Shown: positions 17,406 to 26,396 of the stretch, one piece after another | Layout of the letters: each line of letters opens with the position of its first letter | Position numbering within the stretch: the stretch's first letter is position 1 | Assembly (NCBI RefSeq): GCF_000359125.1 | Contig: NZ_CAAF010000069.1 | Coordinates: 1-64,000 of the forward strand | DNA: 64,000 nt | Direction: 5' to 3' | Source: Mesorhizobium sp. STM 4661 | GTDB taxonomy: Bacteria; Pseudomonadota; Alphaproteobacteria; Rhizobiales; Rhizobiaceae | Made by a program: the position numbers and the translations under genes | Notes under the pieces: model-generated | What the model was told of the DNA's origin: nothing | The model's input: the letters and a program-made list of their open reading frames with translations, nothing else | Databases searched by the model: none

Positions 17406-18181
17406 AGTGACATCGCGACAGTGGCAAAGCTTGTCTCCAGGGTCTGGCTGATGAGCTCGAAAGTTTCGGGATCGGAAAGCAGGTCGTTGCGGACTTCGAG
17501 ATAGAGGCAGGGCCGGTTCTGCTCGAGCCCGTGCCGGTTCAGCGTATAGCCGACCGCCTGACGCCAGTCATAGGGCGCATTGTCACCGATCCTCAAGCCC
17601 GCTTCGGCGCCACGCGCGCCGAGGGTTTTGAGAACCGAGGTGACGAAGGGCGACGGCTCCCGCCACAGCACGCCGATATCGACGTCGCGCCAAACACCGC
17701 CCATCACCGGGGTGAAGGAGTGTATCGAGACGAGCGCCTGCCGGCCTGCCGCAATCTCGGTGATCGCCTGTTCGACCGGCGCCCAGGCGATGCGCTTGCG
17801 CAGCCTGGCGTCAGCGGCATCGACCGCGAGATTGGCTGGCACCGGAAAGCCGCCGAGATCCGGGCGCATGAAGTCCCACTCGCCCGCCGGGCGGTTGTAG
17901 TCGAGGAACAGCCGCGAATAATGCGCGACCACGGCCGGCGCCCACAACGTCCGCGACAGCCGGCGCGTCAAGGCGTCGATGCCGAGATCGACGGCGAAAT
18001 GCGTGCCGAGATAGGGCACTGCCAGGCCAAGATCATGCCATGGCGCAGGGACAAGATTGCCGGCATGTTCGGCGATCAGCAGATAGGGGCTCGCCGCGTC
18101 GGGCAACAGCCGCTCGACACTGGCCGCGGCCAGCATCTCGACGGTCGCATCGTCAAGCCCTGCAAGGCTCTCGGCGTTCAC
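17378..18181 (-). CDS. N-formylglutamate amidohydrolase family protein
   Basis: A 267-residue zinc amidohydrolase-fold protein. Family motifs are LLIAEHAGNLVPAPW near residue 34, the DLGIDALTRRL helix, HYSRLFLDYNRPAGEWD, VSIHSFTPVMGG and YLEVRNDLLSD. The family (PF05013) includes HutG of histidine degradation, but no hut gene lies here. In this setting it may hydrolyse a gamma-glutamyl or N-acyl intermediate made from the imported compound; that is inference. The gene follows the aldehyde dehydrogenase gene by 15 bases and precedes the regulator gene, forming a three-gene unit. Confidence 0.85.
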   Translation of the reverse strand: MNAESLAGLDDATVEMLAAASVERLLPDAASPYLLIAEHAGNLVPAPWHDLGLAVPYLGTHFAVDLGIDALTRRLSRTLWAPAVVAHYSRLFLDYNRPAGEWDFMRPDLGGFPVPANLAVDAADARLRKRIAWAPVEQAITEIAAGRQALVSIHSFTPVMGGVWRDVDIGVLWREPSPFVTSVLKTLGARGAEAGLRIGDNAPYDWRQAVGYTLNRHGLEQNRPCLYLEVRNDLLSDPETFELISQTLETSFATVAMSLWPKSAVAV

Positions 18182-18196
18182 CGGACGACCTCCAAT

Positions 18197-19606
18197 TCAA
18201 CCGATGACGGAGCGGACGTGATAGGCCTTCGCCGCCGTCGCTTCCGTCAGGCCGGCGCGGCCGTTGGTGCGGCCGAGGCCTGAATTCTTGATGCCGCCCC
18301 AGGGCAGATGCAGGTCGGCGTGGTCGCAGCGGTTGAGATAGACGGTGCCGGCCTCGACCTCGTCGAGCAGCGCCACACCGCGATCGATGTCCCGCGTCCA
18401 GATCGAGGCGCTCAGGCCGAAATCGCTGTCGTTCATCAGGCCGATTGCCTGGTCGTCGCCGCCGACCGGCTGGATACAGGCCACCGGCCCGAACAGCTCG
18501 TCGCGCATGATCTGCATGCCGTGATCGACCCCGACCAGAACTTCCGGAGCGACGTAGGCGGCGCCAAGCCCCGCGGCCTTGAGAGCGCCGTCCTGCGGCA
18601 TCAGGCGCCGCGCCCCTGCCCGCACCGCCCTTTCGGTGAGATCGCGGATCGTGTCGGCGGCGCTCGCCCGCACCACCGGGCCGACCATCGGCTTCTCACC
18701 GATCGGATGGCCGATGGTCCATTTCGCCGTCTCGGCGACAAGCGCGTCGACGAAGCGGTCATGGATCGCCTGGTCGACATAGATGCGCTCGACCGAGCAA
18801 CAGGACTGGCCGGCATTGGAATAGGTGCCCTCGGCGATCTGCGGTATCGCCGCATCGAGATCGGCATCGGCGCGGACATAGGTCGGGTCCTTGCCGCCGA
18901 GCTCGAGATGCACTTGGGTGAAGGTGCCGGCGGCGGCGGCATGAACGCGCCGCCCGCCATTGACCGAGCCGATGAAGTTCACCGCATTGAAGGTGCCTGA
19001 TGCGATCAGGTGCTCCGCATCGGCATGATCGAGATGCAGGCTCTGGAACACGCCTTCGGGACCACCGGCGGCGCGGAAGGCCTTCTCGGCCACCTCGGCG
19101 ATCAGCGGCGTCTGCGGCGAATGCTTGAAGATCACGACATTGCCGGCCGCCAGCGGCGACGTCACCAGATAGCCCAGCATGGCGGTCGGATAGTTCCAGG
19201 CACAGATCGACAGATGCAGGCCGCCCGCCACCGGCCGGGCATAGCGGCGGATGGTCTCGTCGGAGGGATACGGCACGTCCGCCAGCGTTTGCGGAGCAAT
19301 GTCGGAAAGCAGCTGTCCGATCAGCGCCAAACGCGGCGTCTCGTCGGCCTGCCACAGCGGCCGCCCGATCTGCCAGGCGACCATCTCGGCAAGCGGAGCG
19401 GCCCGCGCCTTCATCTCCTCGCCGAAGCGCAGCAGGATCGCCAGCCGCTCGGCCAGCGGCATCCGCCGCCACGAGGGCAATGCCGCCCGGGCCCGCGTCA
19501 GCGCGGCCTCGATTGCCGTGCCGTCGGCATAGCCGCGCGTCACATAGGTCGAGCCGTCGACGGGAGAGGTCACGGAGAAGGTCCGCGCGCCGGAATGCAA
19601 ATTCAT
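18197..19606 (-). CDS. Aldehyde dehydrogenase family protein
   Basis: A 469-residue NAD(P)-dependent aldehyde dehydrogenase. It shows the cofactor and fold motifs CAWNYPTAMLGYLV and FKHSPQTPLIAEVAEKAF, the general base Glu in LELGGKDPTYV, the catalytic Cys in NAGQSCCSVERIYV, and GPVACIQPVGGDDQAI. The start MNLHSGARTFSV at 19606 is preferred; upstream codons to 19672 are not protein-like and would cover the promoter. It heads the unit with the amidohydrolase and regulator. The likely job is oxidation of an aldehyde produced from the imported amine or alcohol, possibly with the divergent SDR. Confidence 0.93.
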   Translation of the reverse strand: MNLHSGARTFSVTSPVDGSTYVTRGYADGTAIEAALTRARAALPSWRRMPLAERLAILLRFGEEMKARAAPLAEMVAWQIGRPLWQADETPRLALIGQLLSDIAPQTLADVPYPSDETIRRYARPVAGGLHLSICAWNYPTAMLGYLVTSPLAAGNVVIFKHSPQTPLIAEVAEKAFRAAGGPEGVFQSLHLDHADAEHLIASGTFNAVNFIGSVNGGRRVHAAAAGTFTQVHLELGGKDPTYVRADADLDAAIPQIAEGTYSNAGQSCCSVERIYVDQAIHDRFVDALVAETAKWTIGHPIGEKPMVGPVVRASAADTIRDLTERAVRAGARRLMPQDGALKAAGLGAAYVAPEVLVGVDHGMQIMRDELFGPVACIQPVGGDDQAIGLMNDSDFGLSASIWTRDIDRGVALLDEVEAGTVYLNRCDHADLHLPWGGIKNSGLGRTNGRAGLTEATAAKAYHVRSVIG

Positions 19607-19656
19607 GGTCTTGAAATCCGTTCGAGCTGGGAAGTCATCCGGGCACGATATCGCGA

Positions 19657-19700
19657 TTTTCCATTTTGGCAAATTTTTTCTAATACCGCTTGATGGAATT
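19657..19700. promoter_or_regulatory. Candidate operator between the aldehyde dehydrogenase and SDR genes
   Basis: TTTTCCATTTTGGCAAAT begins at 19657 in a divergent promoter region, matching the livG-upstream copy at 16658 at 15 of 18 positions. A partly inverted half-site, ATGGAATT, is at 19693-19700. One regulator bound here could control both directions. The XRE-cupin protein is the obvious candidate. Confidence 0.45.
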
Positions 19701-19759
19701 TTTATCCGCCCCTATTGTCCGGCGATCGCGCGTTGGGCGGAGCACATGAGGGGAAGCAG

Positions 19760-20518
19760 ATGATCGTTTATGATTTCACCGGCAGGCACGCGGTTGTCGC
19801 TGGCGCCGGTGGCGGCATGGGCGAAGCGATCGCGCTTGCGCTGCTCGAAGCGGGAGCTTCCGTTACCGCCATCGACGTGAAGGCTCGTCCGGCCTCATTG
19901 TCCTCCCACAGCGACAGGCTCACCTTCGCACAGGGCGATCTCACCGACGCCGCCTTCGTCGAACAGGTCGTCGGCACGGCGGGCCGTGAGCGCGGCGGCA
20001 TCGACTATCTCGCCAATGTCGCCGGCGTGCTGTGGTTCGGCCGCGACAAGTCGGCCCTCGACATGGATCTCGACGTCTGGGACCAGGTCTTCAACATCAA
20101 CCTGAAGTCCTTTGTGCATACGGCACGATCGGTCGTTCCGTACATGCGCTCTGGCGGGCGCGGCGGGGCCATGGTCCATTTCTCGACCATCCAGTGGTAT
20201 CGTGGCGACCCGAACCCGCAGGATGCCTACCAGGCATCGAAGGCGGGCGTCTGTGCGCTCTCCAAGTCGCTGGCCATGCAGCTTGCCGGCGACCGCATCC
20301 GGTCGAACGCCATCTGTCCGGGCATGGCGCTGACGCCGCTGCAGGCACGCTGGGACACCGAGGAAAAGCGCTCGGCGGTCGCCAGTTACGCGCCGCTCGG
20401 CCGGATCGGAACACCGCAGGACATGGCCAATGCAGCACTTTTCCTGCTCTCCGACGCGGCAAGCTACATCACCGGAATTGAACTCCCCGTCGACGGCGGC
20501 CTCTTGATGCGGATGTAA
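19760..20518 (+). CDS. SDR family oxidoreductase of the amino-compound cluster
   Basis: A 252-residue short-chain dehydrogenase. The cofactor motif is AGAGGGMGEA near residues 14-23, the NxAG motif appears as NVAG, and the catalytic Ser (HFSTIQW) and YQASK pair are in place. It ends with SDAASYITGIELPVDGGLLM, the usual C-terminus. ATG at 19760 is preferred over an upstream Met because GAGGGG lies nine bases ahead. It is transcribed divergently from the aldehyde dehydrogenase gene across a shared control region, which suggests sequential alcohol and aldehyde oxidation steps. Confidence 0.92.
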   Translation: MIVYDFTGRHAVVAGAGGGMGEAIALALLEAGASVTAIDVKARPASLSSHSDRLTFAQGDLTDAAFVEQVVGTAGRERGGIDYLANVAGVLWFGRDKSALDMDLDVWDQVFNINLKSFVHTARSVVPYMRSGGRGGAMVHFSTIQWYRGDPNPQDAYQASKAGVCALSKSLAMQLAGDRIRSNAICPGMALTPLQARWDTEEKRSAVASYAPLGRIGTPQDMANAALFLLSDAASYITGIELPVDGGLLMRM

Positions 20519-20552
20519 CCGTCATAGCCGCGACCGGACCGCACCGGAAACC

Positions 20553-21247
20553 CTAACTCGCCGAAACCTTGCCCTGGATCGCCCTGCCCCAGTCGAGCAG
20601 CGGCTTGGCGCGCAACGTGAAATCGACGAGCTCGTCGACCAGGGCCGACGTGTGGATTCCGGCCGGGTCGATCGTGTGGCGGACGGCGAAATGCCGGTTG
20701 CGGACAGCCTGGGCGAGATCGGTTTCCGTGACCTGCTCGAAGCCGCGTGGCGCGCGCTTCATGCACCCTTCCGTATCGAGTTCGAGGCCGGCCTTCTTCA
20801 GTGTCCCAGTCAGGCCGCGGAATTCCGCCGGTTTCGTCGCGATCGCCTTTCGCATGGCCCGGAGCAGCTCCGGCCCAGGCTGCCACCAGGCAACGCCGGC
20901 AAAGCAACGGTCGAGCCCGATGTAAACGAAGAACACGCCCTGCTCCATCTTGGTACCATCGGCGACAGGATGGCCGACAGATGGCTGTTATAGGGTCGCT
21001 TGTCCTTGGCAAAGCGCACGTCGCGGTTGATGCGGAACAGCGATTTCTTGCGATCGCCCCGCAAGCCCAGCCCCGCCGCCGCGAAGCGTTCGGAGAGCGT
21101 TTCGACCAGATCTCCGAACGGCTCATAAAGCGCGCGCTCGTAGAGGTCGCGGTTCTCCTGGAACCACTCCCGGCTCTGGTGGAAATCCAGCGCCTTGAGA
21201 AATGGAATGGCCTTCTGGCCGAAACCGTCGAATGGGCCGGCCATCAC
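20553..21247 (-). pseudogene. DUF2461 family gene broken by a one-base frameshift
   Basis: Two overlapping frames together encode one DUF2461 (TIGR02453-type) protein. The N-terminal part from 21247 runs FLKALDFHQSREWFQENRD to NRDVRFAKDKRPYNSHLSAI. The C-terminal part (20948 to 20553) resumes with EQGVFFVYIGLDRCFAGVAW. The junction reads CCGATGGTACC where SP-DGTK would need one more base, so a single-base deletion near 20961 explains the break. Correcting it gives about 231 residues, the normal family length. The start overlaps the ligA stop as ATGA. This may be a true mutation or a sequencing error; both halves are otherwise intact. DUF2461 has no established function. Confidence 0.8.
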
Positions 21248-23448
21248 GCCTTGCCGATCCGCACCAGCCAGGCATCCTCGTCGATTACCTCGATGCCGAG
21301 TTCGGTGGCGAGCTTGAGCTTGGACCCGGCACCCGGTCCGGCAACGACCAGATCGGTCTTGGCGGAGACCGAGCCCGCGACCTTGGCGCCGAGACGTTCC
21401 GCCATCGCCTTGGCTTCCGGGCGCGTCATCTTTTCCAGCGTGCCGGTGAACACGATCGTCTTGCCGGCGACCGCGCTGCCGGCTGAGACGTCCACGATAT
21501 ACGGCTTTGGGTGGACCTGCGCGAGCAGCGCATCCAGCACGTCGTCGTTGCGTTCATTGCCGAAGAAATCGCGAAGCGCGCCGATCACCGTGTCGCCGAT
21601 GCCGTTGATCGAAGGGAAGACAGTGTGCGGGTCGGCCGCCGCTGCTGTCTCCTTGCCGACACGGATCAGCTCCTCGATGGTCGAGAAGGTTCGGGCAAGC
21701 ACGGCTGCCGTCGTTTCGCCGATATGGCGGATACCCAGCGCGAAGATGAAACGGTCCAGCTCGGGCTCGCGACGAGAGTCGATGGCAGCGAAGAGTTTGT
21801 CGAGGCCTTCGTAGTTGCGTTCCTCGACGCTGCGCACATTCTTGCGCGTCTTGCCCGATGCGGCCTCGCGCTGCCTGGCCTGCTCCTCGCGCCGCTCGGC
21901 CAGCGCCTTGGTCACCGCCGGACGCCGATCCCTGAGCGTGAAGATATCAGCGGCAGTCTTGATCAATCCCGCATTGAAGAAGATGTCTATGTTTTCGGCG
22001 CCCAGGCCTTCGATATCCAGGGCGCCGCGTGACACGAAGTGACGCAATCCTTCCACGGCCTGCGCTGGGCAGATCAGCTCGCCGGTGCAGCGGCGGCGGG
22101 AATCTTCCTTGCCGGTCTTCTCGTTGATCTCGCGTGTCGCGGGCGAGCCGCAGATCGGGCAAGAGTGTGGAAATTCATATGGCACGGCATCGGCCGGCCG
22201 CTTGTCGATGACGACGCTGACGATCTGCGGGATGACGTCCCCGGCCCGCTGGATCACCACTGTGTCGCCGATGCGTACATCGATGCCGTCGCGGATCGGC
22301 TGGCCGGTGCTGTCCAAACCCTTGATGTAGTCTTCATTGTGCAGCGTGACGTTTTCGACTACCACGCCGCCGACCGTGACGGGCGCAAGCCGTGCAACGG
22401 GCGCCAGCGTGCCGGTACGGCCGACCTGGATGTCGATCCTTTGCACGGTCGTCATTGCCTGTTCGGCCGGAAATTTGTGGGCGACGGCCCAGCGTGGTTC
22501 GCCGGTGACAAAACCCCATCTGCGCTGCAGTTCCAGCTGGTCGACCTTGTAGACGACGCCGTCTATGTCATAGCCCAGCGATGAGCGCTGCTCCTCGATC
22601 AGGTGATAGTGCGCGACCAGTTCCTCGACCGACTTCGCCCGCACCATAAGCGGGCTGATCTTGAAGCCCCAATCCGCGAACTTTTGCACTGAACCGTATT
22701 GAGTCGGAGCGGGATCTTCCGATGTATAGCCCCAGGCATAGGCGAAAAATTTAAGGTTGCGGCTGGCCGTAACAGATGGATCCTTCTGGCGCAGCGACCC
22801 GGCCGCCGTATTGCGCGGATTGACGTAGTCCTGGCCGCCGGCCGCTGCCGACCGTTGCTTCAGCGCCTCGAATTCCGAATAGGTCATATAGACCTCGCCG
22901 CGTACCTCGATGACATCGGGCCATCCCGAGCCTTTCAAGGTCTTGGGAATATCGGCGATCGTCCTGAGATTGGCGGTGATGTCCTCGCCGACGGTGCCGT
23001 CACCGCGCGTTGCGCCCTGCACGAACACCCCGCCTTCATAACGCAGCGAAGCCGACAGCCCATCGATCTTCGGCTCAGCCGTGAAGGCGATACCGAGATC
23101 CTTGTCGCGGTCGAAGAATCGCCGGCCACGTTCGATGAAGTCGGTGACGTCCTGGTCGGTATAGGCCTTGGCGAGGCTGAGCATCGGCACCGCATGGCGC
23201 ACCTTGGCAAAGCCTTCCGCCGGTGGCGCGCCAACCCGGCGCGCCGGTGAATCCTCGCGCACCAAGGTGGGGAAACGCTCTTCGATAGCGAGGTTGCGCC
23301 GCGTCAGCGCGTCATATTCCGCGTCCGTGATTATCGGCGCGTCCTCGGTATGGTAGCGCCGGTCGTGCTCGGCGATCTCCTCCGCCAGCCGCTCCAGCTC
23401 GCTGGCGGCCTCGCTTTCGCTGAGCAAATCGACACGTTTTTCGGCCAT
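21244..23448 (-). CDS. ligA: NAD-dependent DNA ligase LigA
   Basis: A 734-residue ligase. The Ia domain and adenylation domain contain AEPKIDGLSASLRYE with the nucleotide-accepting Lys. The OB fold follows, then a Cys4 zinc finger (CPICGSPA to CTGELICPAQ), a helix-hairpin-helix region around LGIRHIGETTAAVLA and a C-terminal BRCT domain starting near GSAVAGKTIVFTGTLEKMTR. It seals nicks in replication and repair using NAD. There is a lysine-rich insertion near REAASGKTRKNVRSVEER. The ATG at 23448 is chosen with GGGGAAG ahead. Confidence 0.97.
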   Translation of the reverse strand: MAEKRVDLLSESEAASELERLAEEIAEHDRRYHTEDAPIITDAEYDALTRRNLAIEERFPTLVREDSPARRVGAPPAEGFAKVRHAVPMLSLAKAYTDQDVTDFIERGRRFFDRDKDLGIAFTAEPKIDGLSASLRYEGGVFVQGATRGDGTVGEDITANLRTIADIPKTLKGSGWPDVIEVRGEVYMTYSEFEALKQRSAAAGGQDYVNPRNTAAGSLRQKDPSVTASRNLKFFAYAWGYTSEDPAPTQYGSVQKFADWGFKISPLMVRAKSVEELVAHYHLIEEQRSSLGYDIDGVVYKVDQLELQRRWGFVTGEPRWAVAHKFPAEQAMTTVQRIDIQVGRTGTLAPVARLAPVTVGGVVVENVTLHNEDYIKGLDSTGQPIRDGIDVRIGDTVVIQRAGDVIPQIVSVVIDKRPADAVPYEFPHSCPICGSPATREINEKTGKEDSRRRCTGELICPAQAVEGLRHFVSRGALDIEGLGAENIDIFFNAGLIKTAADIFTLRDRRPAVTKALAERREEQARQREAASGKTRKNVRSVEERNYEGLDKLFAAIDSRREPELDRFIFALGIRHIGETTAAVLARTFSTIEELIRVGKETAAAADPHTVFPSINGIGDTVIGALRDFFGNERNDDVLDALLAQVHPKPYIVDVSAGSAVAGKTIVFTGTLEKMTRPEAKAMAERLGAKVAGSVSAKTDLVVAGPGAGSKLKLATELGIEVIDEDAWLVRIGKA

Positions 23449-23578
23449 GCTTTTCTTCCCCGAACAGTGGCGCGTCACAATAGATCAAGATTTTGGGAAA
23501 ATCATTCCTGAACAGCGGGATGCAGCCACATCCTGACTCTGTCCGAAAGCCTGGATTTCGGCGATGGACCGCCCGTTT

Positions 23579-25252
23579 CTATGCCGCTGCCGTGTTCTCT
23601 CGCAGCAGCCGCTCGGCCGCCGCGCGGGCCTCATCGGTGATGGTCGCTCCGGCCAGCATGCGGGCGATCTCTTCCTGGCGCGCCGCCCGGTCCATCTCGG
23701 CTATGCCGGTTGCAACCCTGTCGGCGCCGCCGAATTTGGAGATCAGGAAATGCGTTGCCGCACGCGCCGCCACTTGCGGCGCGTGCGTAACCGAAAGCAC
23801 CTGCACGCGCTTCGACAGCCGCGCCAGCCGCTGGCCGATGGCGTCCGCCACCGCGCCACCAACGCCGGTGTCGATCTCGTCGAAAACCAGCGTCGGCGCC
23901 GAGCCGCGGTCGGCCAGCGCCACTTTTAGCGCCAGCAGAAAGCGCGACAGCTCGCCGCCGGAAGCGACCTTCATCATCGGGCCCGGCCGCGTGCCGGGAT
24001 TGGTGCGCACCCAGAACTCGACCTGGTCGATGCCCTCTTCCATGCGGCTCTCCACAGCGCTCGTCATTTCGACAATGAATTCGGCCCGTTCGAGCTTCAG
24101 CGCCGGCAATTCGGCCATCACCGCCTTGGTCAGCCCAATGGCCGCCGCATGGCGAAGCGACGAAAGCTGTGCGGCGGAAATGTCGTAGGCCTCGCGCGCG
24201 GCCGCGGCCTGCTTTTCCAGCCCGTGCAGGCGCTCCTCGCCAGCGTCGAGATCGGCAAGATCGGCGGCCATCGTGTCACGCAGCTGCGCCAGGTCGTCGA
24301 CCGCCACACTGTGCTTGCGCGAGGCGGCGCGCAGCGAAAACAGCCGCTCTTCCGCCTTCTCCAATCGCTGCGGATCGTATTCGGTGGCGCGAAGTGCCGC
24401 TTCGACGCCCGACTGCGCCGCATCCAGCGACAGCATCGCCTCGTCGAGCGATTTGACCACATCGTCGAGCAGGCCCGGTGCTTCCGTCACCTTGCGCTGC
24501 AGGCGCCGCAACAGGCTGGCAAGCCGCGGCAAGGGCGAGGACGGTCCGGCGAGCACATCCTGCGCGTCATGGATTTCCGAGGCGATCTTTTCCGCCCGCA
24601 TCATCGTGGCGCGCAGTTCCGCCAGCTCGGTCTCTTCGCCGGGCTGGGGATCGAGCTTCGTCAATTCGGCGACCGCGGCGCGCAGATAGTCGGCCTCGCG
24701 CGCCGCCGCCTCAACCTTGGCGCGGTGCTTGGCCAAGTCCTGCTCGCAGCTGCGCCAATAGCGCCACGCCTCACCTGTCGCACGCACGGCGCCGAGATGA
24801 CCACCGAAACTGTCCAGCAATTCGCGATGCGCGCCGGGGTCGACCAGGGCACGCTCGTCGTGCTGGCCGTGGATCTCGACCAAGGCGTGGCCGACGTCGC
24901 GCATCAGCGTCACGCTGGATGGCTGGTCGTTGACGAAGACGCGGGTGCGGCCGTCCGCCGTCTGCACGCGGCGCAGGATGATGTCGCCGTCATCCTCGAT
25001 GGCGTTGTCGGCAAGCAGCATGCGGGCAGGATGGTTGCGCGGCACGTCGAACACGGCGATGACCTGGCCTTGCGCCGCGCCATGGCGGACCAGCGAGGCA
25101 TCGCCGCGGGCGCCGAGCGACAGCGACAGCGCGTCAAGCAGGATGGATTTGCCGGCTCCGGTTTCGCCGGTCAGCACCGAAAGGCCGGACGAGAAGTCGA
25201 TATCCAGCTTCTCGATCAGAACGATATCGCGGATCGATAATCTGGAAAGCAT
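23579..25252 (-). CDS. recN: DNA repair protein RecN
   Basis: A 557-residue SMC-like ATPase. Walker A is GETGAGKSILLDALSLSLG near the N-terminus. A long coiled-coil middle region follows, then the signature SGGELSRFLLALKVAL and Walker B LVFDEIDTGVGG, with VTHAPQVAARA near the end. It acts in recombinational repair of double-strand breaks. It follows bamD by 13 bases and appears to be part of the same leftward transcription unit. Confidence 0.97.
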   Translation of the reverse strand: MLSRLSIRDIVLIEKLDIDFSSGLSVLTGETGAGKSILLDALSLSLGARGDASLVRHGAAQGQVIAVFDVPRNHPARMLLADNAIEDDGDIILRRVQTADGRTRVFVNDQPSSVTLMRDVGHALVEIHGQHDERALVDPGAHRELLDSFGGHLGAVRATGEAWRYWRSCEQDLAKHRAKVEAAAREADYLRAAVAELTKLDPQPGEETELAELRATMMRAEKIASEIHDAQDVLAGPSSPLPRLASLLRRLQRKVTEAPGLLDDVVKSLDEAMLSLDAAQSGVEAALRATEYDPQRLEKAEERLFSLRAASRKHSVAVDDLAQLRDTMAADLADLDAGEERLHGLEKQAAAAREAYDISAAQLSSLRHAAAIGLTKAVMAELPALKLERAEFIVEMTSAVESRMEEGIDQVEFWVRTNPGTRPGPMMKVASGGELSRFLLALKVALADRGSAPTLVFDEIDTGVGGAVADAIGQRLARLSKRVQVLSVTHAPQVAARAATHFLISKFGGADRVATGIAEMDRAARQEEIARMLAGATITDEARAAAERLLRENTAAA

Positions 25253-25265
25253 CGCTACGCCTGCA

Positions 25266-26135
25266 TCAGGCGCCGGTGATCAGCTTCCCGGCCTTGGATA
25301 TCCATGACCCGGCATTCTCGCGCGGCTCGAGCCCATTGCTTTGCAGGAGCTTGTAGGAATCCTTGTACCACTGGCTGTCGGGGTAATTGGTGCCGAGCAC
25401 CGCCGCGGCGGTCTGCGCCTCGGATGTCAGCCCCATCGCATAATAGCTTTCTGCCAGACGCGCCAGCGCTTCCTCGACATGGCGTGTGTTGGAGTAGTTT
25501 TCCACCACATTGCGGAACCGCTTGACGGCGGCGATATATTCGCGCCGCTCGAGATAGTAGCGGCCGATCTGCATCTCCTTGCCGGCGAGCTGGTCGTTGG
25601 CGAAGCGGATCTTTTCCTTGGCGTCGTCGACATATTCCGAATCGGGCCAGCGCGTCACCAGATCCTGCATGGTCTGCACGGTCTGACGCGCTTCCTTCTG
25701 GTCCTGGGTAACGTCCTTGATCTGCCGGTAGTAGCTGAGCCCGATGATGTACTGGGCATAGGCGGCATCATCCGTCGACGGATAGAGGGTGAGATAGCGC
25801 TTGGCCGAACCGATCGCTTCGTCATATTTGCCCTGGCGATAGTCGGCAAAGGCGCCCATCACCATCGATTTGCGGGCGAATTCCGAATAGGGGTGCTGGC
25901 GGTCGACCGCATCGAACTTGCGGCTCGCCTCCTGCAGGCGCCCGGCGTTCAGATTGGCGAGACCTTGGTTGTAGAGAACGTCGGCCGGCTCGGTCTGCTC
26001 GACATAGGTCGACAGATCGACATCTTTCTCGGACGACATGCAGGCCGACAGGAAGAGCGATGGAACAACCACCGAAAGCGCCAGGAAAACAGCCCGTTGC
26101 GGCGCTTTCGATTGACCAACTCGCTTGAAGACCAT
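25266..26135 (-). CDS. bamD: Outer membrane assembly lipoprotein BamD
   Basis: A 289-residue lipoprotein. The signal sequence ends in a lipobox LFLSAC, giving a lipidated Cys, followed by TPR-like repeats (LYNQGLANLNAGRLQEASRKF, FADYRQGKYDEAIGSAKRYL, and YYAMGLTSEAQTAAAVL). BamD works with BamA in inserting beta-barrel proteins into the outer membrane. ATG at 26135 fits the signal peptide; the upstream open frame to 26288 overlaps a palindromic repeat and is not coding. Its promoter is probably in the 261-base gap after lpxC. Confidence 0.95.
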   Translation of the reverse strand: MVFKRVGQSKAPQRAVFLALSVVVPSLFLSACMSSEKDVDLSTYVEQTEPADVLYNQGLANLNAGRLQEASRKFDAVDRQHPYSEFARKSMVMGAFADYRQGKYDEAIGSAKRYLTLYPSTDDAAYAQYIIGLSYYRQIKDVTQDQKEARQTVQTMQDLVTRWPDSEYVDDAKEKIRFANDQLAGKEMQIGRYYLERREYIAAVKRFRNVVENYSNTRHVEEALARLAESYYAMGLTSEAQTAAAVLGTNYPDSQWYKDSYKLLQSNGLEPRENAGSWISKAGKLITGA

Positions 26136-26174
26136 GATTGGATTCCGCCCTTTCGGCGTCATTTTAATGCACTT

Positions 26175-26220
26175 TGCATGTCGTTGTCCCAAACCGGCAC
26201 CCATTTTCGGGCGACATGCA
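26175..26220. repeat. Dispersed palindromic element, copy A
   Basis: TGCATGTCG (26175-26183) and CGACATGCA (26212-26220) are perfect inverted ends enclosing an imperfect inner stem. The element is clearly related to the one at 63358-63406 when one is reverse-complemented, with shared blocks GCATGTCGTT and GCGACATGCA. It lies just ahead of bamD. Such intergenic palindromes are common in rhizobial genomes. Confidence 0.65.
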
Positions 26221-26396
26221 CCAGTCGACGGCAGCAGCCATAAACCATAACCGCCTTGCCCGGCAACGCTATCGCCGGCCAATCGCACATTTTTGTGGCG
26301 GTTTGGCGTCGCCTGAACGCCTATGCCTTTTCAGCGGCCTGTGGTGCATTCATGCAACACATACCGATGCTCATAAGGCCTGAAAAACGTTAAAAA

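Noticed and set aside
17378..18181. HutG of histidine degradation
   Set aside because: The protein family fits, but there are no hutH, hutU, hutI or hutF genes here and the neighbours point to another amino compound.
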